Below are positions 1 through 12,500 of a stretch of DNA of 64,000 nucleotides, piece by piece (within the stretch, counting starts at the first letter, position 1; every line of letters starts with the position of its first letter). A program made the position numbers and the translations under genes. Under the pieces are notes generated by a model. The model was not told where the DNA came from, did no database searches, and worked only from the letters and a program-made list of their open reading frames with translations. Where the stretch lies: contig OZ017757.1 of assembly GCA_963969365.1 (NCBI GenBank), positions 1,612,001 to 1,676,000 on the forward strand, in the 5' to 3' direction. This DNA comes from Asterochloris sp. CNOR1. Taxonomy: Eukaryota; Chlorophyta; Trebouxiophyceae; Trebouxiales; Trebouxiaceae.

Positions 1-185
1 CTGAACTCAATCAATAAGCTTCAATGCTCCTGCTCTCTGCTGATGGAGGTAGCTTGCCACTGGCAAGTTGCCAGCTCCATCAGGTGCTTCTGTGGCAGGC
101 TCCCTGTCACAGTGGCACCAATCCGCCTGACAAACTTGATGAGCCCTCTCTGGCATTGCCAGCCTCGTCAGAGCCCTTCTTCAGC

Positions 186-3100
186 ATGTCCAGCGATGGG
201 ACAGCTCCCCGTGCTGCGAAGTCCTCATTTAGGTCAAACTCATTTGTGTCCCGGCCAGCTGCCCCGACAGGCGGGCTGGCAATCCCCAGGCTTGTCTGAT
301 GCTCTTTTGACTCGTATGACAGCCGTTCTCGTCCAACTTTGCCCACATTGTGGAGTCTGATGGCACATGGGCCTGACAGGCGCAGCGCCAGCCCTGCATC
401 CCATCACATCAAGTCAGGCACCAACTCCCCAGAGCAGCAGCAGCATCCAGCACTCTTGCCCTCCTCCTCACCACGCACCTGCACAGGAAGCCACAGCCTG
501 GAGCAGCGCGCCAGGGGTGTGTTTGAGCACCTGGCAGATCGCAGGGGCTGCATCACACCTGTACAGCTGAGCGTGCTTCTCCAGCGCGTGCGCCTGCGCA
601 TCTCGGCAGACACCCTGCAGGGTTATGTGCAGGCCACAGCCGCAGACGATGGAAAGCTGACTCTGCAAGAAACGTGAGTGACTGGGCAGGCTTTAGGCTG
701 GCAAGGCAGCTTCACTTTGTGCTTGTGTAATGCTCTGCACTCCTGTTCTGCATCACACCAGCTCAGATGGTGGCCCCTGCATTCGTTTGAGTCACAGCAT
801 GTGGGGCCTAACATGTCCCACGTGCACATAGATGACAAACTGTCCCCAGACCTGGCTTATGCTGCTGTGCAGGCTGTCAGTGGTGGCGGCTGTGGCCTCC
901 CAGCAGGGCATCCCCTCCACGCCTGGCTCGCCCATGCAGAGCCTGCAGCTGCCCATGCAGGCCTCCATGTCCCAGGCCAGCAGCATTGGCGGCTCCCTGC
1001 GCGCACTGTCCCAGCGCAGGAGCTACATGGACAGCGGGTGGCTGTGCCAAGATCAGGTGTGCAGACGCAACATGCAGGTAGTGCACCCGGGCGTTGAGGA
1101 AGGTGTGCTCAGGAGCTGAATGCTGCTCCGTGATTTTCATGGACTGCAGCCTGGCGCTGCAAAGCCGTGCAGAGCTGCATCAAAGGCCCAGTGGCAGCTG
1201 TGCAGGTCTGCCTAACCCTATGTCCTCACTCCTCTCGAGACTTTTTTCCATACGCCAGCCTCACACTACTACTGCTCAAGACCACGGTGTGCTGTCGTAA
1301 AAGTCCCTGTAGGTGTTCTGATCGATCCACTTCTGTCAGCACTCAGCTGATTGCTTGAGGTGGCTAAAACAGCCCTGGAGCTTAAACGCGGCACCACCTC
1401 GTTCAATACGTTTGTGCTGTATTGCTGTAGCCAGTGCTGTCCTACATGAAGAAGCTGGAGCTGCACCGCAAGAAGTGTGAGCGGGAGGGCAAGTATCTGG
1501 AGGCCCGTGCCGCCAGCCTGCGCCTGGCTGAGCTGAAGGCCAAGGAGGCGCAGCGCATGCGGGCTGCCATCCTGCAGCGCCAGGTGGGCAGCAGTGTGCA
1601 TGGACGCCCCTGAGGGGTGCACCCCACGGCATTCAGTTGGTGAGCTCCAGCCTGGTACAGCTGAAAGCTGGAGGTGCACTGGACCCAGGCAGCCATGCTG
1701 CGGTGCCAGGTGGGCAGCAGAGCGCCTGGTCAAGGGTGTACAAGGTGGGTATTGGTGGGGGAGCCTGGCTGAGCTGAGAGTGAGGAGGCGTGGTGCATGC
1801 ATGCAGCCATCCTGCAGCTGCAGTCAGGATCCTCTGGTTGTCTGATGTCGATGACTCTATAGCTTGGCTTACCTTGGGGCTGCCATCCGCAGCGCTACAT
1901 AGGCAGCGCAGGAGGTTGTGGCGATGCGGCGTGCCTGGCAGCCATCTGAGACGTGGGGCGCAGCAGGGCAGCGGGGAAGATGTATGCAGTGCTTGCATGG
2001 GCAGCTAGCTGTTTGCAGGTGTCTGTGCATGCGCCTGCCGGCCTGCATCGCCGGGTGGGCAGCCGGCTGCATTCGCATGGCCCGGCCAGTGCCATTCATG
2101 AGTGCGTTGAAAGGGCACCAGCCCTCTGGGCCTCAGAGTTCCATCACATTTTGGTGACACAATGCACAGCTGCCTGTGTCAATGTGTCAGTAGCCAAAGC
2201 CCAACAGCCAGTCAGCTGTTGAGTGAAAGCGACGCTTGTGACACGGCTGCCTGGCTGCACGCTTGCAGAGACCGACTGGGGACCCCTTCAACAGCACGGT
2301 AGCAATCAACTGGAAAGTTTTGGCTGTGCAAGTGCAGGAGACCGAGATTGCCCTAGCTGAAGCTGCATTTGAGAAGGAGAAGGTGCGGCTGGAGGCGTTG
2401 TGGCAGCAGAGGAAAGATGAGTACAGCGCAGCAGTGGAGACGCAGGTGGGCTGCTTGCTGACGGCATGCAATAATGGACAGCCATTGTCAAATTGGCTGC
2501 CCATCCAAAAATGCGGCAGTGCCAGCTTATGGAGGCCTCGTCAGGAATGAAGCTGCCAGGCATCACACTTCGGGGTAACAGATCCATGCATGGCGTGCCT
2601 GCAAGCTGTCCGAGAAGCACGATGCCCATCTGAGACCCAGCACCTCAGATCTCATGCCATCTTGGCTGCTGATGTCTATGTGCTGTGCAGAAGCTGTCTG
2701 GTAAGCACTCTGCCAGCTGGAGGCTGCTGGCAGGTACTGCTCAGTATTGTTTCGGGCAGCTTGAGTACCTTCACGTCTGCTGGAGCCTGTGCTGCAGGTG
2801 CAGAAGCTGTCTGAGAAGCATGCTGCCCAGCTAGAGGCCTTCCACTATGCCATTGAGATGCGGCGCCCGTGCCGACCCAAGTACAGCAAGGACCTGCTGA
2901 ACCAGCGCAAGGTGGGATGGTGCCCAATGCTAACATTGTACTGAATCATGAGCCGCTGGGCACACAAAGCTGTCAGGACAGAGGGATAGCAGTCTAGTGC
3001 AGAGTGCAGCCCTTGGACCAGACACAGTACGGGCAGTCTTAGCAGGCTGTCTCCTGCAAGAGTGCCAGCCATACATTGTAAACATGCAGTGCACAGCAGG

Positions 3101-4392
3101 TCTGGCTTTGCTGATCCCCAGGTCAAGCTGATGTCTTGTGATTGTACCTACCATCGACCTGCACTTTGGCTTGAAGTGTGCACCTTCCTGGGCCCCGGTA
3201 CCCCCCCCCCCACTCATCTGTATGTGCTGTGAGCAGCCCTGCCACAGCTTAGTCTGCTGCTGTCTGACAGGTCATGGAGGTGCTGGCGCGGCAGGGCATG
3301 TACAGCAAGGCAGCCGCGGTGCAGGGGGCCGCCAATGCTATGGAGGCGGCTGAGATGCGGGCAACAACAGCTGCATTTGAGGCCGAGGTGAGACAGGTGG
3401 CACTTGTCAAGGCTCTGAATGGTGCTGCTTGGGAATTGCAAGAGGCAGCCATTCAGTGGGGGTGACCAAGCCGCAGGCAGCAACAGCAGCATTTGATACT
3501 CTGGCAAGCTGCTTCAGCCGGCCCAGGCTGCAGCCTTGTTGTCTCAAAGGCCTGAAGACTGCTTGAGCAAGCTTAGGCCATGAAGGCAGACAAGATGCAG
3601 GTGACTATGTATGTGCCACTGTGTCTGCAGTTCTTGGGCTCCTGCAGGCGAGTTAAAGGCGGCCAAGCTCAGAAGCACTGGTCTGCAGGCTGCAGGACAG
3701 GAGGCTACGTCTGTGCAGCAGATTTGATGAGCGCTTTGCTGAGTAACCCCACCCGTGCAGGCTGAGCTGAAGGAGGCCAAGCTGCATGCCCGCCAGACGC
3801 AGGAGGTGGCTGTGCTCAGGTCCAGGGGCGAGCGAGGACAGGACGAGCTCAAGCGAGCTCACCAGCAGGTGAGCGCGCTGGTCTCTGCAGAGGAGGCACA
3901 TGGCATGTGCTGATTGATGGCATGCTGTGGGCACTTTGCTCTATATTGGGACAGCTCTTCAGGTGTGATGACTGCAGGGCAGGGGTGCACCCTTTTGTCT
4001 CTGGAGGGATGCATGCTTGCTCACCACTGAATCAGCTGTTCATCAAGATCACCTGATGCCAGCGTGAGCACCTATGAAGGTGCTGGAGGCTCGGTGATCT
4101 AAATCCCTAAGCAGACGGCTGCTTGACACAGTGGGCGGCCGACCAGCAAAAGGCTGAAATGCAATGTTGAGGAGACCCATTACTGTGCTGTTGGTACTCT
4201 CTTGACAGTACAGAGACTGCCGTTGCTGCAGCAGCTTACACATGACGGAGGCTCTGTAGACAGCGGCTGCTCACTTTCTGCTTTCAAAGGTTCTCAACAG
4301 TAAGGCGGTGCCCTCTTGCTGTGCAGGACCTGGAGCGGCGTGAGCAGCGGCTGCGCAACTTGAAGGCAGAGCTCATCAACCTTCAGCGGTGA
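186..4392 (+). CDS. Coiled-coil protein with EF-hand-like N-terminus
   Basis: Proposed exons: 186-293, 444-673, 873-1056, 1431-1583, 2269-2445, 2798-2911, 3271-3387, 3761-3868 and 4327-4392. All phases close and give about 418 residues. The second exon resembles a degenerate EF-hand pair (FEHLADRRGCITPVQL). A low-complexity Ser/Pro/Gln stretch follows. The last two thirds are charged helix: YMKKLELHRKKCEREGKY, then a Glu/Lys helix, then PKYSKDLLNQRK followed by LARQGMYSKAAAVQ. This order matches an uncharacterised protein family widespread in flagellates and ciliates (from memory of the pattern; no biochemical role is known). The first two exons are least certain: the donor at 294 is weak and the ATG at 186 is chosen only because it opens a Ser-rich leader. 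The stop TGA at 4390 overlaps a possible donor (CG|GTGAGA), so a further exon is possible. Confidence 0.7.
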
Positions 4393-5013
4393 GAGTTTCT
4401 GTGCGTGCAGCTCAACATGGAATGAGGAGTGTGTCATGCCAAGTGCTGCTTCCTTTGGGACAACACTGCAAACTCGGCCCTGCCAAAGCGCCAGTGCAGG
4501 TGTGAGGCTACTACAAGCTGATCCAACCATGGTGCAGGCATGCAGCACATCAGATGCCAGACCCAAACTACTCACAATCTTGATGTCTTGCTGCAGACTC
4601 GAAGTGGTACACTTGGAGAGCTTTCTTGATGGGCAGGCGCGGGCAGGCAAGCAGCGGCCTCTGGAAGGATCTGGCTTCAAAAGGGAAGGCTCAATTGAAT
4701 ATGACCTTATAGGAACCTGAGAGCTGTCGCAGAGCTGTAGCCAGCTCAGCCTCTGCAGCACCAACCTGACTTGGTGATCAGCGGCGCCACCAAGCCTGAG
4801 TGCTACACTCCATGCTGCAGCAGATTGCAGCCCTTGACCACCAGTCCCCCTCTGTGAAACCAGGACCAATACAGCGAATGTGGACAGAGCATTCACTGAC
4901 AGCGCTGCGCTCACAAGAGATAGACACTACCTGGTTCATTTCACTAGGCCAAAGCTGCACCAGAAGCAGCATGACGGTGTAACAAGTGCCGTCTCGCAGG
5001 CAAGCTACATGCA
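4393..5013. other. Intergenic region between convergent genes
   Basis: The 3' flank shared by the coiled-coil gene (+) and the STRAP gene (-). No convincing exon is visible. TGTAA, the usual green-algal polyadenylation word, occurs at 4979-4983 on the + strand, but it is nearly 600 bases after the stop codon and only about 30 bases before the end of the STRAP gene. It could serve the + gene. Confidence 0.4.
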
Positions 5014-8000
5014 TCAGCTCTCCGCTGTGCCATTTGCACTGGCAGGCTCTGCCTTGGGCCACTCCGTCTCCCAGATACGGATGGTTCCATCCTCAGAACC
5101 ACTGGCATAGCTCTTCCCGCCGGGCGCGAAGCGCACACAGTGGACAGGACCGTGGTGACCTGCAGGCAGTACAGCGTCCCTGCCAATTGTGTGCAAGCCC
5201 TTGAGGGCAAGTCACAACACACTGCAAGCTCTCAGCCCCAATGAGGGACTGGAAGTTATACATGACGAGAAGTGCACAAGCATGCACTCACTGAGGGAGT
5301 GGCAGACATGCCCACCCTTATTGCACTGCAGCTCCTGCCCATCCTCAAAATTGTAGAGGTGGGCCCACATGTCGCCCCCGCCAGCGGCAAAGCGCTTGCT
5401 CCCAGCACACAGGCTGGCCGACTCCACAGGGTAAGCCATGTCAAACTTCTTCACCTGCAGAGGCAGCGCACTGCAGTCGTGGGGACTGCTGTGCTATGCT
5501 GATGGCCCATCACGACTGTGCTCACCCACCAGGAGGCTGCAACACATAAGGCAGAGCATGACTGCCAATGGATTGGAGACTGCTGCTGTCTTCTGACACA
5601 GAGAGCACACAACATCCAAAGGAAGGTGTGGTCAACATGGCCAGCAGCAATGCAGTGGGCTGATGCTGGCCACTCAAACACCTTCGCCTTCAGGATGTGA
5701 CAGGGGGCCAGCCCCAGGTGAGCAAGGCCAGATGGGACCTCTGTCCAGGGCTTGTGCTGTCCCCCAAGAGGCTTAACGCGGCCTGCTGGACGGGCGGCAG
5801 CAGCGTGGAACCTCCTGTGCAGGACTGGTGCTTTCAAAGAGGGACAGGCACACAGCGGGCGATGCCGCTGCCTTACTGAGCAGGATGGGATGGCTGCTCC
5901 ACAAGGAGACAGGCAGAACAGGGCAGGCAGCGCACCCACCCTTTCAAAATTGTTGCCATCCCAGAAGGAGACAGTGTTGCCATGGGCTGCCGTGAAGAGG
6001 CTGCTGCCATCCTGCGGCGCCTCCAGCGACAGGACTGTCCCCTCGGTCAACAGCGTCTGTGCTATCTGCTGAGTCCGAGTGTCCCATACCCTGCACAGGC
6101 AGATCGGCCATAACAGAGCTGCTCTCTCCGCCAGAAGGTGGCACAGCAGCCCTCCTTGGCGTCAAGAGCACTGCTGGGCACACATGCAGCCAACAATCCT
6201 CACTCCATGCTGGTTATACTAGCAGCACAGCAGCTCTCCCTCAAGTGTTTGGTGGGCTGCCAGCTGCATCACAGCCTGGCTGAGCGTCAGGCAGCCAGAG
6301 TCCCCTGCCACTCACTCAATGTTGGGTTTGTCCACATATGTGCTCAGAATGAGGTGCTCCTGCTTGGGGTGGACGATCGCGCTCCTGATGGGCGCCGATG
6401 CCGCCATGCAGCGCGGCTCAGCATCACTCTTGCCCAGGCTGAACAGTCTGATCTGTTTCTCGTGCCCTGCAGGGTCCCGATGAATAGCTGAGAAGCAGCT
6501 TCTGGGAGAACAAGCTGTGCTGCTAGTGGCAGCCTGTTGTGCTTCAGGCAAGCGTGTCATGCATAGCCTGCAGCCGCCATGCTCTCTGGACCATCAGAGG
6601 GCAGCGCCTCAAAGCAGGTAGAGTCATGCTGCTGGCGCCCTCAGCACGACATGCCCAACGGAAGTCAATCATGGTATCAGAGTGGTCATCCCAAGCAGGA
6701 AGCACAGCTCACACTTGAGTACACACCAGCTTCTGCTGCACTCACACTAGAGCGTTTTCGGCCAATGCCAGCCTGCCACCTGTCATCTTCCATGCCTGGT
6801 TGCCACAGGCAACAGCAAGGTCAGGCCCTGGCAACCATGTCTCAGCCCTCATTGCTCAGTCTGAATGCATGCTGTCATCAGCATCTGGGGTTCAAACGCC
6901 TGTCAAGCACAGTCCATTTCCAAGCAGGTGGTCAAGACCTGCATGGCCACCCTTCTGCTCACCTGCTATACCAGCGTCTGGCAAGTGGATGAGGAGCCAG
7001 GGTCTGTCAAGATTGGAAGGTCACACCAACAGCCAGTATGGCGAGCCACCTCGATGATCCAGCCCAAGCCAGCCAGCAACCTTGCTGTCACCAGCATCTA
7101 GCTGTCATTAGAGGAGACAGGCCCTGGGCCCGTCTAGCGCAAAAGCTATCCCACGTCAGGCTTCTGGTGACATCAACAGACACAAAGGTGCCACACCTGC
7201 TGCCACCAGCGTCTGGCTGTCAGAGGTGAAAGCCACACTGCGCACAATGTGCTTGTGCGGCAGGTTGAGCGTCTCATCCCCCGTCACTGCATTCCAGACT
7301 CGTGCTGAAAAGTCTGCTGAAGCTGTCGCTGCCAGGAGGGCTTCCTTGTTCAGCACACAGGACCACACCGCGCCCTGCAGAAAAGGTAGAATATATCGGC
7401 TGTTGCTCTGTTACCGAGACCTGCAGTGCAAGGGGCAGTCCTTCATGCCCATGACCTCCTGCTGTCCCATCACTGCACAAGCAGAGACTCGAGCTCAGCA
7501 GGGAGGAGAAGCAATTGAATGAGCATGGGGCCATGGTCAGTCAGCCTCACGAGGAGAGCCCACCCCGTGCCTGGCTCTTCTTCGGCAGACACTGTGCACA
7601 TGATGGCCATGTCAGTGAGCACTGCTGGTGACAGGCAGTGCACGCGGCTGCCTGGCTTCCCTTCACTGATACTGCAAGCCATAAGCGCCAGCCCAAGCGG
7701 AGACTACCGATGCCGCTCACAGCGTCACCTTGTGTCCCTGGAAGGTGCCAATCCAGTCCCCAGTCTCTCCATTGCGCAGCATGGGAGCTCCATCCTTGCT
7801 GGCGCTCACAAGGAAGTAGCCATCTGGGGTGAGAGGACTGCAGATCAAGCATTATATGTTAGCCCTGCTCAGTGGCTGCCTGTCAGGCTGGCAAAGCAGA
7901 GGCAGAGCAATAGGGCATGTGCAGGACACGTCTGTGCATAGCACGGTGAAATGTGTGGAGCTGCAGATCTGGCGCCTGCCCACCTGTAGGACAGCTCCAC

Positions 8001-8057
8001 AATGGGTCTAGTGTGGCCATGGCAGACTAAGGGATTTTGCTGTGGCTGCTTTGCCAT
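5014..8057 (-). CDS. STRAP-type WD40 repeat protein
   Basis: Seven exons with closed phases: 8057-7984, 7837-7729, 7374-7197, 6466-6316, 6090-5940, 5454-5316 and 5159-5014; 315 residues against about 350 for animal STRAP. The start [18 protein letters not shown] matches the family N-terminus. Exon 2 has the conserved [18 protein letters not shown], exon 3 [14 protein letters not shown] and HKHIVRSV, and the last exon [14 protein letters not shown] and [18 protein letters not shown] proteins are seven-blade WD40 scaffolds, known in animals as SMN-complex (Unrip) and TGF-beta receptor partners; in algae a role in snRNP assembly or mRNA handling is more likely (inference). Introns are long, and the intron between exons 3 and 4 holds decayed copies of the exon 3 end. 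The ATG lies 153 nt from the divergent ClpS-like start. Confidence 0.9.
6866..7233. repeat. Decayed tandem copies of exon edge in STRAP intron
   Basis: The 3' end of STRAP exon 3 with its donor reads, on the + strand, around 7191-7233 (CACCTGCTGCCACCAGCGTC and onward). Similar words recur inside the adjoining intron at about 7079-7120 (CTTGCTGTCACCAGCATCTA), 6957-6992 (ACCTGCTATACCAGCGTCTG) and 6866-6900 (GCTGTCATCAGCATCTGG). Spacing is roughly 90-120 bases. The copies are diverged and do not keep the reading frame. Confidence 0.6.
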
Positions 8058-8210
8058 AGCCCACTGTGGCAGTCCTTGACACCTGACTTAGGTCCCCATA
8101 CGGCCCCCTGGAGCCTCCCCACAGGCCAGCAAATCTCCTGCAGCTGGCACCCTCTGGCTCGAAATTTCTTTCTTGGGGAAAGCAGCAGAGGCCACTCAAT
8201 TGAAGGAGCA
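8058..8210. promoter_or_regulatory. Shared divergent promoter region
   Basis: Only 153 bases separate the ATG of the STRAP gene (-) from that of the ClpS-like gene (+), so both 5' UTRs and core promoters must fit here or overlap. No TATA box is evident. Inference from gene layout only. Confidence 0.45.
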
Positions 8211-9236
8211 ATGGCCACAACGTTTACTCCGAGCAGATGCCCTACATGCAATGGCAGCAGGAGCATCTTCAGGAGCCGGTCTGCCTGCAATAGGCGCCTG
8301 ACCTGCCATGCGATCTGCAGCCGAAGAGCACAACAGAGCTTTACCAGAGCAGTCATAGAGAAGCCTCCGGGTGAAGAAAGTGGCAGATCTGGTGGCAGTG
8401 GTACGTCGGGAACAAAGGCATGCAGCTGCCTCAAGCTCTATCCTTTCAAGCATTTATCTCTTGCGCAATGCCAGGAAGCACACTGTAGCCACTCCTGATG
8501 CAGTGGTGCCAGCACTCAAACATCCGTTGGACACTGTGTTGCTGCAGGCGTTCTGGACCGGCCAGAGATAGACTTGTCCACTGGCGAGCTCACCTTGAAG
8601 ACAGAAGGAGGCTTGGGCGCGATAGACATAGGGGGCCAGAAAGGCACAGGTGAGCCTTGGAGAGAATTCCGCTCTGCGCTGTGCTGCTGTTCCTGCACAA
8701 ATAGCGCATGACTCCCCCCTCGTCCACAGGCGGCGGGGACTACAGAGTGCTGCTCCTGGATTCTGAGAAGCACACAGAGCCACATATTGTACAGGTGAAG
8801 GCCTGACAACCACAAAACACGCTGGGTTGACATGGGCTGGGCAGAGCCAGCAAGAGAGGCATGCTGCAGGCAATCTCGTGTGAGGTGACGGGCAGCCGGA
8901 GAGAGCCTCTTGGGGCCGTGCCTGTACTGCAGCCGCAGTGTTTTGGGAGGGAGCATGCAGCGTTGCAAACTGCTGTGGCTGCTGCAGGCTTGAGTTCAAC
9001 AGTCAGCACGCCAGCTTCCATCAGTGCAGTAAAGGCATGCTGTCTCGTTGCAGGTTGTGCCAAAGGTTGTGCAGGGCGTGTCTGAAGATCAGGCCAGAAA
9101 CGCCTTTGTCACCAGCAAACAGCTTGGTCAGGCAATGATTACCTCGTGTCTGAAGGAGCATGCAGAATTCTATGTAGAGCAGCTGATGAGACAGCAGGTG
9201 AAAAGTAGCATGGAGCCTGATACCACGACCATGTGA
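8211..9236 (+). CDS. ClpS-like Clp protease adaptor, plastid-type
   Basis: Four exons with closed phases: 8211-8400, 8548-8649, 8730-8794 and 9054-9236; 179 residues. The first about 60 residues (MATTFTPSRCPTCNGSRS, then Arg/Ser-rich) look like a chloroplast transit peptide. A linker containing GVLDRPEIDLSTGE follows, then a ClpS core: YRVLLLDSEKHTEPHIV, VVPKVVQGVSEDQARNAF, and the helix LKEHAEFYVEQLMRQQ. Canonical ClpS delivers N-degron substrates to ClpAP/ClpC. Its substrate pocket uses an Asn-Asp-Asp loop after the first strand; here the loop reads Asp-Ser-Glu, so N-degron binding is doubtful. This divergent form (LLDSEKHTE) is one I associate with plant and cyanobacterial ClpS-like proteins. 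The final exon ends SSMEPDTTTM, equivalent to the usual Ser-x-IEPD end. Confidence 0.85.
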
Positions 9237-9537
9237 GAAATCAGGACAGCCCAGAACACATGTCCCTCCACTGCTGATGCCACAGACTTTGGCCTGGCAT
9301 GGTGCATATGCTCTGGTCCCCCATTGCAAATCAGTGCCAGCCCTCTGGCTTGAAAATTTGCTGACCATTGCTGGAATAGCAACTTGTTGCAGAAAGCTGG
9401 CTTCCAGCAATTCAAAATTTACTGCCAGTAAACATACTGAGGCAGTCCAGGGCACATTCACTCACTACTGGGGAAGGGCAGAGGCAGGGAGCTTCACTGT
9501 GAGTGGGAGTCTGTATTCATTCCAGAGGACTGTCAAT
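9237..9537. other. Intergenic region, convergent 3' flanks
   Basis: Lies between the stop of the ClpS-like gene and the proposed stop of the unknown minus-strand gene. I see no exon, RNA gene or repeat here. Confidence 0.4.
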
Positions 9538-12500
9538 TTAGCTCCTCGTGTTGGTGTTTACGCCTGCAGGGGTAATAAAGATCTGCACTGTGAGCTGAGG
9601 CAGCTGCCAGAGCATGATCTGTGCAAGGACACACATACTTTGCACAATGTTATCTGTGAACTGCATCAGATGCAACTTGGTCACACGCGCTGCAGATGCG
9701 ACCTCAATGACAGGCGCTCTGTCACAAACACTGCAGATACAATGGCAGCCACAGGCACTTGACACACCTTTGGCGCTGTGGCCATGTACCAACCACAAGG
9801 GCAGCACCAATAATGCCTGCAACTGTCAGCACCTTGGCCGTTCTGCGGGCGAGCTGGGCTACATGTGGGTGCACCACCTTCACAGCGGTGCCACCCTTCA
9901 TGCGCCGATCTGAACCTGCAGGCACACAAGTCCTTGGATCATGCTGTGATCGTGTGGGTGCAGCACTGAGGCCAAGGTGTGCAGGCACCCACATTGTTGT
10001 GCAGGGCGCTAAGTGCACTAAAGAGCACAACAGGCAGCATGCATCCCCAAGGAAGGCTGAGGTCTTTAAGGACAGCAGGCAGGGTTTACAGGGTGCCTCC
10101 CCAGCTGCTGCCCAGGACAGATGCAAAGTGCTTATGCGCAGATCGCCTTGAGCTTCAGGCTCTTCCGCAGCGAGTGCTCAACTGCCATCGTGGCTAAAAT
10201 GCCGCGCATGCCCAAACGCCACCAGGAAAGCCGTCACCCAGGTGCAGCTTAATCATGCTGCCTCACAGCCAAAGTGCAACGTCAACCTCAGGTGCATCCC
10301 CTTTGCAGCAGCTGGACTATAATGTTGCCAGCGTGGCTGCCAGGTCATCATGCACTGCCGCCACCCAAGAGGCATGCGTTACCCTGATGTGGTGAATTGC
10401 AGACGATATCAAAGCAGCTAGCTGGGCCAGAGCTGGCATGCACTCGTGCTCCATGGCCAGCAAGCCGGCGCTAAGCCTGGTGCTGCCCAGATGTGCGCAC
10501 ATTAAGCAGGCCTCTGCATTCCAGAGGTGTGCTGGCTCATGGCTCCAGTGCATGCACACACACAGCATTCAAGCCAAGGCTTGCCTGTCCATCTGCCCAT
10601 GGCCACCAGGCCAGCACTGGATCTGGGCAGTACAGTCCAAATGTGTGCACATTTAGCTGGGAAACCATTGTCTGATATGAGCAATGGAATCGCCAGTGAT
10701 ACCTCGTGCTTTGAGTAGCAGCACTTTCAAGCGGCAAGCTCATATGTCTAGCCAGACAGGGAGTGATCACTGAGCCAGCCACCTGCCACACGCTTATGCT
10801 GGCCAGCAGACGACCCCCTTGAGTGTCCTCCTGTTCACTCCAGCAGAGGCCTCTGCACCATCGCCCTGTGATGCGGCCACGATCAAAGGATGACGCAGGC
10901 CTAGGCTCACCAGCCAGCGTTGCTCTGAAGTCCTCATGCCCCGCAGCCACCAGGCAGGCGCTGACTTTGGCTGCCTCACAGTAATGCCGTCGCTTCACCA
11001 TAGTGGTGCTGATGCGGGTGGCTGTTCTGAGATTGCCAGAGGCGATGACAAGCAGGCACACTCTGGCAGCCTCCTCGCCATAGCCGTCTCGTACGAGACT
11101 GGCCACAACATCGGCCAGCAGGTTGATGTAGGGCTGTGAGGCCTTCGCTGGCAGCTCAGAGGAGGCCACCTGCATGCGAAAACAGACTGCAGTGAAGGCC
11201 ACAGAGATTAAACGCTGCAAACCATGTACATCACAGTTGGAGGTGCAGAGCTGCAACCCCTTGTCAGTGAGGCTACCTGCGTGCACCAACAGCGTGCTGA
11301 CAGGCGACAGCATGCTGCATGCAACTGCTTAGCCACAAGGTCAGCCAGTGAATGTGTCGACCTGGGCCTGGGAGGCCTGTGCTGGCAGCCCAGATGAGGC
11401 TGCCTGCATAAACTCCCAACAGGCAGCCACCATTCATACAGGCTGAAGTGCGCAAGGGGTCATCAGCTGGGAGCAAGGGCGAATGGCATGCAGACTTGCC
11501 AGTCATGCACACCACGCAGGCAGGGTCGCCTTAAGGTTGCAAGCAGGCCAGTAGCTAAGGTTTGGGAAGGGCAGGCGCTGTCTGACGCTGTGCACAACCA
11601 GGTGGGGCTTCACTGTGCTGGCAGGCAGCTTGAACTAACAGCATGGCTGATTTAAAGGCTAACCAAGCATGCCCAGCAAATGCCTCGTTGAGCATCCACA
11701 CGGAAAACGCAAGTCACGGGCACAGCTGCTGAGCACGCTCTGCGCAGCAGCAGCAGCATGCTGCAAGCTCCAGGAACTGACGCAGATGAAGTGCTCCCGT
11801 AGCAAAGGCACGCCACAGTGGGGTAGGTTGCGGTGTCAACAACATATACTAGGCATCCGTAGGACTTCTGCCGGCCTGCTTGGCAGTGCGTGGCTTGACC
11901 AGGCATGGCTGTTGGGTTTGATGCAGCTGTGCTGTGCTGCCACCATGTCCACCGCATCTATCAAGATGCTTCACCTCTACAGTCTGATTGGCAATGATGT
12001 CCTCCCGCCCAGTCCTGGCCCCCAGCAGCACAGTCTCGTAAGAGCACGCCACAGCCTGCTTGTACTGGCCCTGCAGGCCACAGCAGCACATCAGCAATGA
12101 TTCAGCAGATTGCGCTGACACTAAGGCGCCTGCAGGGGGCACCCAGGGACGCGGCTGGGCGTTACACGTCTTCTAAAAATGCAAGCTGCGGCACTCTCGG
12201 CTTTGTTGTCAACCACAGCACGGCCAGGCCTCCTGAGAAGGCAGACGCCCCGGTGACGACGAAGCAGCTGCAGAAGGGGTCCTCTTCAGCCCAATGCTGG
12301 GAGTGCGCACCTGGTCCACCATGGTGCATGTGATGAGCTTGACTGCCTTCACGTTGCCCCCCAGCATGGCTGCAAAGGAGCAGGCAGCTGCCACTTCTGG
12401 CCTCCCAAGGTTACACAGGGTGGCCACAGTGCCTCCAACCTGCTTGACCATGCCCAGGTCAACCTGCAGTAGGCTGGGTGAGATTGGCTGGCTAACTACA

